7,326 nucleotides of DNA from Candidatus Methylomirabilota bacterium (GTDB lineage: Bacteria > Methylomirabilota > Methylomirabilia > Methylomirabilales > Methylomirabilaceae): NCBI GenBank assembly GCA_016200385.1, contig JACQEV010000207.1, forward strand, positions 1-7,326, read 5' to 3'. A program made the translations under genes and the position numbers. How positions within the stretch are numbered: position 1 is the stretch's first letter; every line of letters starts with the position of its first letter. Shown piece by piece: positions 1 through 5,777 of this stretch. A model generated the notes under the pieces. It ran no database searches. It saw only the letters and a program-made list of their open reading frames with translations, and was not told the DNA's origin.

Positions 1-1248
1 GAGGATGACGATTTTGTCTCGTTCTTGCCATTCGCCTGGATCGGCGAGCAGATGATGTCGATCTCCTGTGGGTTGCAGGCCGGCTTCACGATCAACTTCC
101 CCGAGAGCCCGGAGACGGTACAGCAGAATATCCGCGAGATCGGCCCCCAGGTCCTCTTCTCGCCCCCGCGGGTCTACGAGCAGATGGTTCGGACGGTGCA
201 AGTCCGTCACCTGGACGCCCCGCTTCTCAAGCGGAAGGTCTTCGACCTGGCGATGGGCATCGGGGGAAGGATCGCTGACCTCAAGCTGGCCAAGCAATCG
301 ATCCCTTTGTGGCTCACGACGCTCGGGAAGCTGGCCGATCTGGCAGTCCTCAAGAAAATCCGCGACCACCTGGGTCTGGCCTGCGTCCGGCGAGCATACA
401 CCGGAGGCGGAGCCCTGGGCCCTGACCATCTGCGCTTCTTCCATGCCATCGGCGCAAACCTGAAGCAGATCTACGGTCAGACGGAGATTGCCGGGATTTC
501 GGTCCTCCACCGCGACGGCGACGTCAAGTTCGACACGGTTGGAACACCCCTTCCCGAGACGGAGGTCCTGATCGCCCCGGACGGCGAGATCCTCTCGCGG
601 AGCCCGTGCGTCTTCAAGGGATACTACAAGATGGCTGAGGAGACCACCAGGACGCTCAAAGACGGCTGGCTTCACTCCGGGGACATCGGGTTCCTGGATG
701 CTGAGGGTCACCTGGTGGTGTTCGATCGGCGCAAGGACGTCATGACCCTCTCCGATGGCCGGCGGTTTGCCCCTCTGTATGTCGAGACGCGGCTGAAATT
801 CAGCCCGTACATCAAGGATGTCTGGGTGATCGGAGACCAACGTCCGTTCTTGACTGTGGTCGTCTGCATCGACGCTGGGGTGGTCGGGAAGTGGGCTGAG
901 GACCATCACATCGCCTATACCAGCTATTCCGAGCTCTCTCAGAAGGCCGAGGTGCGCCGTCTCGTGACGGAGGCGATCAGCTTTGTGAATCGGAGTCTGC
1001 CGGCTCCAGCCAGGATTCGCAGGTTCGTGAACCTCCACAAAGAGTTCGACGCCGACGACGAAGAACTGACCCGGACGCGGAAGATCCGTCGGGCCTTTCT
1101 GGAGGAGCGCTACCGTGAGATCGTCGAAGCCCTCTACTCGGGGGCTGCGGAGATCCACCTCGATACGACGGTCACCTATGAGGACGGCCGAGTGGTCCAC
1201 AGTAAGACCGATCTGTGGATCACGGACGTTCCGGTGGAGGAGGGGTAA
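1..1248 (+). CDS. Long-chain-type acyl-CoA ligase (AMP-dependent synthetase), 5'-truncated by the window edge
   Basis: Adenylate-forming enzyme expected to convert a carboxylic acid, ATP and CoA to an acyl-CoA, AMP and PPi in the cytoplasm. The reading frame is open from base 1 (E-D-D-D-F-V-S-F-L-P), so the start and the P-loop-like A3 motif lie upstream; a TTG at 25 is internal, not a start. Within the 415 visible residues I see YGQTE (A5, about residues 158-162), GWLHSGD (A7, 222-228), FDRRKD (A8 hinge, 241-246) and the C-terminal LTRTRKIRR (A10) with the catalytic Lys at about 361. The sequence resembles the FadD15/long-chain synthetase branch (SFLPxAWxGEQ, GGGALGPD). All motifs in view are intact. 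The stop TAA overlaps an ATG at 1248 (TAATG). Ligases of this type are often embedded in LIV-type transporter operons, which suggests activation of the imported acid; the substrate is unknown. Confidence 0.9.
   Translation, partial: EDDDFVSFLPFAWIGEQMMSISCGLQAGFTINFPESPETVQQNIREIGPQVLFSPPRVYEQMVRTVQVRHLDAPLLKRKVFDLAMGIGGRIADLKLAKQSIPLWLTTLGKLADLAVLKKIRDHLGLACVRRAYTGGGALGPDHLRFFHAIGANLKQIYGQTEIAGISVLHRDGDVKFDTVGTPLPETEVLIAPDGEILSRSPCVFKGYYKMAEETTRTLKDGWLHSGDIGFLDAEGHLVVFDRRKDVMTLSDGRRFAPLYVETRLKFSPYIKDVWVIGDQRPFLTVVVCIDAGVVGKWAEDHHIAYTSYSELSQKAEVRRLVTEAISFVNRSLPAPARIRRFVNLHKEFDADDEELTRTRKIRRAFLEERYREIVEALYSGAAEIHLDTTVTYEDGRVVHSKTDLWITDVPVEEG
1236..1245 (+). promoter_or_regulatory. Strong Shine-Dalgarno next to a TAATG junction
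   Basis: GGAGGAGGGG at the very end of the ligase gene lies a few bases before the ATG at 1248-1250, which overlaps the ligase stop. This is what translational coupling to a downstream gene looks like. However, the frame it opens is only the short 57-codon ORF through 1421, not livH. It may be a relic of an older gene junction that was displaced by the spacer that follows, or simply a chance purine-rich end (codons for E-E-G). Confidence 0.4.
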
Positions 1249-1420
1249 TGTCGGTCCAATTAACTTCGCCTAGCGGCGTTGCCGCCCCCCGGGGCGCTTC
1301 CTGCGACGTACCCGAAAACGTACGCCTTGGTCGGCTCCGAGGTGCGCGCCTTGCTATGCTCGTTACTTGGGCCGCCACGATACCCGCCAACTGCGGCGGA
1401 AATCGGCTAGAGGCAGAGTA
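1249..1420. repeat. Hairpin-rich intergenic spacer, probable dispersed repeat; contains a doubtful 57-codon ORF
   Basis: This 172-bp spacer between the ligase and livH is full of short inverted repeats: GCGGC/GCCGC (1273-1277/1281-1285), CGTAC/GTACG (1307-1311/1320-1324), CCTTGG/CCGAGG with one G-T pair (1325-1330/1337-1342) and CCGCC/GGCGG (1384-1388/1395-1399). A hexamer ACGTAC also occurs twice. The stretch around 1344-1375 (CGCGCCTTGCT...TTACTTGGGCCGC) resembles intergenic repeats I recall from several GC-rich environmental genomes, which is recollection and not a search. A frame from ATG 1248 to TAG 1419-1421 would encode 57 residues rich in Arg, Ala and Leu, with a good Shine-Dalgarno and a stop that overlaps the livH GTG by one base. 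I recognise no domain in it and think the spacer is more likely non-coding. Confidence 0.5.
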
Positions 1421-2305
1421 GTGGAGACCTTCCTTCAACTCGTCATCACTGGGATCCTGGTGGGGAGCATCTATGCCCTGGTTGCGCTAGGTTGGACCAT
1501 CATCTACAAATGCTCGGGCGTCCTCAACTTGGCCATGGGGGAGCTGACTCTCCTCGGCGCGTATGTTTGCCTGGCATTTTACACCTGGGGATTTCCTTTT
1601 CCGGTCGCGCTCCTAGCCACTCTCATCGTCGGTTTTGTACTCGGCCTGCTAACCGAACGCCTGTTCCTCCGCCGGATGATCGGCCAGCCCATCCTGGCCG
1701 TCATCATGATCACGGCTGGACTCTCCTTCTTCTTTCGAGCCGTCGTGGGGTTTATCTGGGGGACCGATACCAGGGTTTTTACGCCGCCGGTTTTCCCCAC
1801 AGAACCCGTACGGCTTGGCAAGATGGTCATGGGCCAGGTGTACATCTGGAGCTTCCTCGCTGCCCTCGTGCTTCTGCTGGTCTTCGTGGGATTCTTCCAA
1901 TACAGCCGCTGGGGCCTTTCTATGCAGGCCGCGGCCGATGATGAGATGGCGGCCCTCTCCCTGGGCGTGAGCGTCAAGCGGGTCTATGCCCTGGCCTGGG
2001 CCATCGCCTTCATGGCAGCCGGGGTGGGAGGGACCTTGCTCGGAAACATCAACGGTCTTAACATCTCGGTCGGCTATCTCGGCATTCTCGTCCTGCCTGC
2101 GGTTGTATTGGGAGGGCTCAACTCGGTTCCGGGCGCGATCGTTGGGGGGATCACGATCGGCATCCTTCAGAATCTTTCGGGTGGTTACCTAGAACAGTTG
2201 ACGCCGGGCGGGGTAAAGGACATCGCCCCATTTGTCTTCATGGTCATCATCATGCTTTTCCGGCCCTATGGTTTGTGGGGCTGGGAGAAGATCGAACGAG
2301 TCTAG
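1421..2305 (+). CDS. livH: LIV-type ABC transporter permease LivH
   Basis: One of two inner-membrane permeases of a branched-chain amino acid-type (HAAT) importer. I chose GTG 1421, preceded by GAGG at 1410-1413 with 7-nt spacing. It gives the family-typical N-terminus (V/M)-E-T-F-L-Q-L-V-I-T-G-I-L-V-G and 294 residues, a normal LivH length. A TTG at 1367 in the same frame would add a charged extension that lies in the repeat-like spacer, so I reject it. Visible hallmarks are G-S-I-Y-A-L-V-A-L-G-W (residues 15-25), N-L-A-M-G-E (36-41), the cytoplasmic coupling segment A-A-A-D-D-E-M-A-A-L-S-L-G-V (170-183), several hydrophobic helices throughout and the terminal R-P-Y-G-L-W-G. It pairs with LivM downstream. 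Its TAG stop coincides with the first base of a repeat copy (2303-2315). The open frame is intact. Confidence 0.95.
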   Translation: METFLQLVITGILVGSIYALVALGWTIIYKCSGVLNLAMGELTLLGAYVCLAFYTWGFPFPVALLATLIVGFVLGLLTERLFLRRMIGQPILAVIMITAGLSFFFRAVVGFIWGTDTRVFTPPVFPTEPVRLGKMVMGQVYIWSFLAALVLLLVFVGFFQYSRWGLSMQAAADDEMAALSLGVSVKRVYALAWAIAFMAAGVGGTLLGNINGLNISVGYLGILVLPAVVLGGLNSVPGAIVGGITIGILQNLSGGYLEQLTPGGVKDIAPFVFMVIIMLFRPYGLWGWEKIERV

Positions 2306-2374
2306 ATCCTGGAAGTCCAAAGGGTCGTAGATCTTGGAAGTTCGGACCCCACGATCCAACATCCAAGATCTAAT
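2303..2374. repeat. Palindromic intergenic repeat, copy 1 (TAGATCTTGGA / TCCAAGATCTA)
   Basis: A perfect 11-bp inverted repeat, TAGATCTTGGA at 2328-2338 and TCCAAGATCTA at 2362-2372, encloses a 23-base loop. A second, degenerate direct copy of the left arm, TAGATCCTGGAAG at 2303-2315, matches TAGATCTTGGAAG (2328-2340) with one mismatch and supplies the livH stop codon. The right arm with flank, ATCCAAGATCTAAT (2361-2374), recurs exactly at 5005-5018 after the binding-protein gene. The spacer has no T-run, so it is not a classical intrinsic terminator. It behaves like a REP-type element between operon genes; a role in mRNA stability or processing is inference. Confidence 0.8.
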
Positions 2375-2389
2375 CTCCTGGGGTAATGG

Positions 2390-3451
2390 ATGTATCTGCC
2401 AAGCGGAGTCTATCACGAGACCTACAGGGCTGACCACGCCTGGTGGCAGGCAACGTTTGTCCGGGCCAAGATGGCCTTCTTGGTCCTTCTCCTCATTGTT
2501 GGCCTGCCACTGGCCGGCAACTACGCCCTCTCCGTCGCGAACATCATCGGCTACACAATCCTGTCGGCGTTTGGGGTCCAGCTCCTGATCGGCTACTCCG
2601 GGCAGCTCACGCTCGGCCATGCTGCCTTCATCGCCGTGGGGGGCTACGCCACGGCTATCGGGATGCTTCAGTACGGGCTGCCGTACCCGGTGAGCATGGC
2701 ACTGGGAGCGATCCTGGCCGGGCTGTGGAGCGTCCTCTTCGGCCTTCCGTCAGCCAGAGTCAAGGGATTCTACCTTATCATGACAACCATGGCCGCGCAG
2801 TTCGTGACAGTTGATTTCATCATTACGCAGTATGTCAGCCGGGTTAGTGGGCGAGAGCAGTCTTTCTCACTCCCTCCCGGGACGATCACCGTCGGCCCGT
2901 GGGTCATCGACACAGAGCTGAAGGTCTATTATCTGATGATCGCCCTTGTAACTCTATGCACGATGGGAATGGCGAACCTGCTCCGCACACGAGTGGGACG
3001 GGCCTGGATCGCGATTCGAGACAATGATATCGCCGCCGAGATGATGGGAGTTAATGTCGTTCGCTATAAGCTCATGGCGTTCTTCGTCGCCGGCGTCCTG
3101 GGGGGGCTTGCCGGCTCCTTTTGGATCAGCTCTCTGTACGTGGTCAGCCCTGATCATTTCCAGTTTTCCTGGTCTGTTTGGCTCGTGGGTGTTATCCTGA
3201 TCGGGGGAGTGGGCAGCCTCCATGGAGTCATTTTTGGCTCGATCTTCGTGACGGTCCTCCTCGAGGCATTGAAGTTCGCTGTGATCCCTTTGAGCGATGC
3301 ATACCCAGCACTTTCCACCGGGTTCTTGTACATCAAGGAGGGGGTATTCGGGCTCGCCATCGTCGTCTTCTTGCTCTATGAGCCGAGGGGCTTGGCTTAT
3401 CGGTGGCAGCAGCTCAAGAATTACTTTAACCTGTGGCCCTTCGCCTACTAG
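2390..3451 (+). CDS. livM: LIV-type ABC transporter permease LivM
   Basis: Second inner-membrane permease of the importer, partner of LivH. The 353-residue length fits LivM proteins of this type. ATG 2390 follows a GGGG (2380-2383) at about 6 nt. The resulting N-terminus (M-Y-L-P-S-G-V-Y-H-E-T-Y-R-A-D) matches the 'G-x-Y/F-x-x-T-Y' opening typical of LivM in such clusters; the ATG at 2386 is out of frame. Key segments are G-Y-S-G-Q-L-T-L-G-H (residues 68-77), the family signature, and K-G-F-Y-L-I-M-T-T (125-133). The coupling loop R-A-W-I-A-I-R-D-N-D-I-A-A-E-M-M-G-V (204-221) and hydrophobic helices to about residue 329 follow. It ends N-L-W-P-F-A-Y. No frameshift or gap is evident. It lies 84 bp after livH, across repeat copy 1, probably in the same transcript. 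Confidence 0.95.
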   Translation: MYLPSGVYHETYRADHAWWQATFVRAKMAFLVLLLIVGLPLAGNYALSVANIIGYTILSAFGVQLLIGYSGQLTLGHAAFIAVGGYATAIGMLQYGLPYPVSMALGAILAGLWSVLFGLPSARVKGFYLIMTTMAAQFVTVDFIITQYVSRVSGREQSFSLPPGTITVGPWVIDTELKVYYLMIALVTLCTMGMANLLRTRVGRAWIAIRDNDIAAEMMGVNVVRYKLMAFFVAGVLGGLAGSFWISSLYVVSPDHFQFSWSVWLVGVILIGGVGSLHGVIFGSIFVTVLLEALKFAVIPLSDAYPALSTGFLYIKEGVFGLAIVVFLLYEPRGLAYRWQQLKNYFNLWPFAY

Positions 3452-3703
3452 TGCCGTTCCAACTTGATGCGCCGAATTTGAGCGACGTCCCTTATGGCAA
3501 TGCCTGCGAGCGGACGGAACGGCAAAGTCGCCAAAAATAGTCGGAACGGTATTAGTACGTGAGACGGAAACGCTGCATGCGTGACGCAGGTGCTGAGACG
3601 GTCGAGACAGGGAATCCAGTTCAGAGGGACACAACGCTGTAAGTGTCAAGCGAATAGAGCGACAGCGCACCGGTATTCAACATCACATCACGGGAGGTAA
3701 ACC
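3452..3703. promoter_or_regulatory. 252-bp leader/spacer before the binding-protein gene
   Basis: This is the longest gap inside the operon, and it holds no ORF that I believe. It carries a perfect 9-bp inverted repeat, TGCCGTTCC (3452-3460) and GGAACGGCA (3516-3524), starting right after the livM stop. A further GGAACGG sits at 3543-3549. There is an 11-bp near-perfect dyad TGCGTGACGCA (3578-3588) and two smaller hairpins, GACAC/GTGTC (3628-3632/3643-3647) and CGCTGT/ACAGCG (3635-3640/3662-3667). TGAGACGG is repeated directly at 3560-3567 and 3594-3601. I could not find a convincing -35/-10 pair or a T-tailed terminator. A separate promoter or processing site that raises binding-protein expression would be plausible but is inference. 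Confidence 0.4.
3692..3698 (+). promoter_or_regulatory. Strong ribosome binding site of the binding-protein gene
   Basis: GGGAGGT lies 5 nt before the ATG at 3704 and fixes the start. It is much better than the sites before livH, livM or livF, consistent with the high level at which binding proteins are usually made. Confidence 0.85.
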
Positions 3704-4954
3704 ATGCTTAAGAAGACGATGATCCGGCTCGCCTGCGCCCTTCTTATGGCTGCCCTGCTGCCGCTGCCGGCTGGGGCCCAGACCGTGGTCAAGATTGGTT
3801 CCCTGAACGACTTCACCGGGCCCACATCCGACGTCGGCAAGGATGCCGGATTAGGGATTCGGGAGGCCGTCCAGTACGTCAATGACACTGGAGCGATCAA
3901 CGGCAAACGCATCAAGCTCTTCCAGTACGATTACGGGTATCGCGTTCCTGAGGCTGTCACCACCTATAAGCGGTTCCGGGACTTCGACAAGGTCGTCGCT
4001 GTCTTTGGATGGGGGACGGGTGATACCGAGGCCCTCGCCCCCACCGTGGCGAGGGACCAGATGCCCTACCTCTCTCACTCCTTCTCGGCCTATCTCGCCG
4101 ACCCGAAGAAGACCCCTTACAGTTTCATCTATGGGACCGACTACTCGACCAACGCGCGGGCGTCCATGACAGCCTGGTACGACGAGGTCTGGTTAAAGGA
4201 CCCTCGGTTCAAGGCCGAGCGCGAGAAGGGAGTCAAACCGCGGTTCCTCAGTTTTTACATGAAAGCCTGCCCATATTGCAGCGCTGCTATCAAGGCTTTA
4301 AATGACCATGCCGCGATACTCGGCTTCGAAGTGGGGCCGGACCAGGATGTGCCTCTGACCGCCCTGGACGCCAAGAGCCAGATTCTGGCCGCCAAGGAGT
4401 TCAAGCCTCATCTGGTCTGGCACGGCAACATCGTCATGTCGGTGGCCACAGTCCTGAATGATGCCAATGCCCTTGGGCTGGGCGCAGACCACATCGTGAA
4501 CAACTGGGGGTTCGATGAGAACCTTGTCAAGCTCACGCTCAATTCTGCGGAAGGAGTGATCGGGCCTGCCGTTGTGGCCTTCTACGGGGAAAAGGTCCCT
4601 TTGATGGACAAGGTCGTGGAATATACGAAGAAGATGAATCCGGGTGTCCCCCAGCAGAATCGCCTGATCCGCACGGTTCAATCCTGGGTGGATGTCCTTT
4701 TGATGCGGGAGGCCCTGGTCCGGGCCGATAAGGCCGGCAAGCTGAACGGCCCGGGAATCAAGGAGGCCTTCGAGACTATCCGAGACTGTACCCCTGGCCT
4801 CGGACGACCCCCAATCACCATTACCTCCACAGATCATAGGCCCGGATCGTTCGTCCGAGTCTATCGAGTCCAGAAGGGAAAGTTCGTCCTCCTTGAGGGG
4901 GTCGATCTCAAAAAGCGGTGGCCCGATAAGTGGGATAAGTGGCTGGGCTGGTAG
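3704..4954 (+). CDS. Periplasmic substrate-binding protein of a LIV-type ABC transporter
   Basis: Type 1 periplasmic-binding fold (Peripla_BP_6/LivK-like), 416 residues. It has an Sec signal peptide: K-K-T-M-I-R, a hydrophobic core, and a cut expected after A-G-A at residue 25. The mature protein begins Q-T-V-V-K-I-G-S-L-N-D-F-T-G-P (26-40), the standard opening strand and ligand loop. Other recognisable parts are Y-V-N-D-T-G-A-I-N-G-K (58-68), V-F-G-W-G-T-G-D-T (100-108), W-H-G-N-I-V-M-S-V-A-T (239-249) and I-V-N-N-W-G-F-D-E (264-272). The ligand cannot be deduced; members of this subfamily bind amino acids, aromatic or aliphatic acids, amides and others. One oddity is CPYC at 189-192, in M-K-A-C-P-Y-C-S-A-A-I-K, with one more mature Cys at 362; CPYC is the classic glutaredoxin pair. 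Spacing to livF is 84 bp. The start is certain from the strong Shine-Dalgarno and signal peptide. Confidence 0.93.
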   Translation: MLKKTMIRLACALLMAALLPLPAGAQTVVKIGSLNDFTGPTSDVGKDAGLGIREAVQYVNDTGAINGKRIKLFQYDYGYRVPEAVTTYKRFRDFDKVVAVFGWGTGDTEALAPTVARDQMPYLSHSFSAYLADPKKTPYSFIYGTDYSTNARASMTAWYDEVWLKDPRFKAEREKGVKPRFLSFYMKACPYCSAAIKALNDHAAILGFEVGPDQDVPLTALDAKSQILAAKEFKPHLVWHGNIVMSVATVLNDANALGLGADHIVNNWGFDENLVKLTLNSAEGVIGPAVVAFYGEKVPLMDKVVEYTKKMNPGVPQQNRLIRTVQSWVDVLLMREALVRADKAGKLNGPGIKEAFETIRDCTPGLGRPPITITSTDHRPGSFVRVYRVQKGKFVLLEGVDLKKRWPDKWDKWLGW

Positions 4955-4975
4955 AAACTTGGATGCCGGGTTCTT

Positions 4976-5028
4976 GGTGTTAGATCTTGGATTTCTCCTG
5001 CAAGATCCAAGATCTAATAGCTAACACC
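4976..5028. repeat. Palindromic intergenic repeat, copy 2 (TTAGATCTTGGAT / ATCCAAGATCTAA)
   Basis: A perfect 13-bp inverted repeat, TTAGATCTTGGAT at 4980-4992 and ATCCAAGATCTAA at 5005-5017, has a 12-base loop. Outer arms GGTGTTA (4976-4982) and TAACACC (5022-5028) extend the hairpin past a small insertion (TAGC plus a repeated TAA) on the right side. It shares ATCCAAGATCTAAT with copy 1 after livH, and TCTCCTG occurs in both spacers (2374-2380 and 4994-5000). As RNA it would be a very stable hairpin without a T-run. It is likely a REP-like element that limits read-through or protects the upstream mRNA end (inference). Confidence 0.85.
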
Positions 5029-5037
5029 TGATATCAG
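5028..5037. promoter_or_regulatory. Perfect 10-bp palindrome touching the livF start
   Basis: CTGATATCAG is self-complementary and ends one base before the livF ATG (5039), occupying the place where a Shine-Dalgarno should be. None is visible. It may be a protein-binding dyad or chance. Confidence 0.25.
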
Positions 5038-5038
5038 C

Positions 5039-5746
5039 ATGCTGAAGATCAACAACATCGAGGTCCTCTACCATGAGGTGATCCTGGCCCTCAAAGCGGT
5101 ATCTCTTGAGGTGCCGGCGGGCGAGGTTGTCGCGCTGCTGGGCGCCAACGGGGCCGGGAAGAGCACCACGCTCAAGGCGATCTCTGGGCTGCTCAGACAC
5201 GAGAACGGGAAGGTGGCCGAGGGAAGCATTGAGTTCCTCGGCGAACGGATCGACCGGAAGTCCGCCGAGGAGATCGCCCGGATGGGAATCATTCAGGTAA
5301 TCGAAGGGCGGCGGGTCTTCGAGCATCTCACCGTGGAACAGAATCTGAAGGTCGGCGCTCACCTTGGAGGCAATGGGGCTATGGTCCGGAACGGCCTTGA
5401 GGCGGTCTATCACTACTTTCCACGCCTGCAGGAGCGCCGAAACGTGGTCGCCGGAATGGGGCTGGCCCCCCTCCTGATCAAAGAGATCTTTGAGATCATC
5501 ACCCGCCTGCATCAGGAACAGGGGATCGCGATCCTGTTGGTGGAGCAGAACGCCAAGCTGGCGCTCGCCGTTGCCCGCCATGCCTATGTGTTGGAAGGCG
5601 GGCGCGTGGTGATGGACGGCCCGTCAGAGCAACTCAGAGAGAACCCTGACATCCGCGATTTTTATCTCGGCCTTACCGACCTGGGTGCTAGAAAGAGCTT
5701 CCGCGCAGTGAAACATTACAAGCGGCGAAAGCGGTGGATCACATGA
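5039..5746 (+). CDS. livF: LIV-type ABC transporter ATPase LivF with an in-frame deletion of the signature and Walker B motifs
   Basis: The cytoplasmic ATPase partner of LivG. The N-terminal M-L-K-I-N-N-I-E-V-L-Y and Walker A G-A-N-G-A-G-K-S-T (residues 35-43) are canonical, as is the Q-loop region I-I-Q-V-I-E-G-R-R-V-F (84-94). The C-terminal half is also normal: L-L-V-E-Q-N-A-K-L-A-L (166-176), A-Y-V-L-E-G-G-R-V (182-190), and a K-H-Y-K-R-R-K-R-W tail (225-233). At residues 133-146, however, R-R-N-V-V-A-G is joined directly to M-G-L-A-P-L-L. LivF proteins normally have about 30 residues between these: the L-S-G-G-E-Q-Q signature, the helix after it, and L-x-L-D-E-P Walker B with the catalytic Glu. 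Adding 30 to the 235 residues gives the usual length of about 265. The frame is preserved. Loss of both motifs should abolish ATP hydrolysis at both composite sites, so the gene is probably non-functional unless the gap is an assembly error. No clear Shine-Dalgarno precedes the ATG. Confidence 0.9.
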   Translation: MLKINNIEVLYHEVILALKAVSLEVPAGEVVALLGANGAGKSTTLKAISGLLRHENGKVAEGSIEFLGERIDRKSAEEIARMGIIQVIEGRRVFEHLTVEQNLKVGAHLGGNGAMVRNGLEAVYHYFPRLQERRNVVAGMGLAPLLIKEIFEIITRLHQEQGIAILLVEQNAKLALAVARHAYVLEGGRVVMDGPSEQLRENPDIRDFYLGLTDLGARKSFRAVKHYKRRKRWIT

Positions 5747-5765
5747 CCGCTGGGCTGCGAAAAAA

Positions 5766-5774
5766 GGGGGAGGG
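5766..5774 (+). promoter_or_regulatory. Strong ribosome binding site of the secreted LEA-2-like gene
   Basis: GGGGGAGGG lies 3 nt before ATG 5778, a strong purine-rich site that fixes this start. It sits in the 31-bp gap after livF. Confidence 0.75.
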
Positions 5775-5777
5775 ACC

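Noticed and set aside
1367..1420. Upstream TTG start extending livH by 18 residues
   Set aside because: The extension is highly charged and encoded by the repeat-like spacer; GTG 1421 has a Shine-Dalgarno and the family-typical N-terminus.
2954..3670. A 238-codon open frame on the - strand over livM and its downstream spacer
   Set aside because: It is antisense to a clearly real livM, its composition is rich in D, H, R and P, and it has no domain.
4976..5028. Intrinsic terminator after the binding-protein gene
   Set aside because: The hairpin is strong, but no T-run follows either arm, and a related palindrome lies after livH in the middle of the operon. It is kept as a repeat.
2303..5028. 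CRISPR array suggested by repeated motifs
   Set aside because: There are only two palindromic copies 2.6 kb apart with genes between them; there is no regular repeat-spacer pattern.
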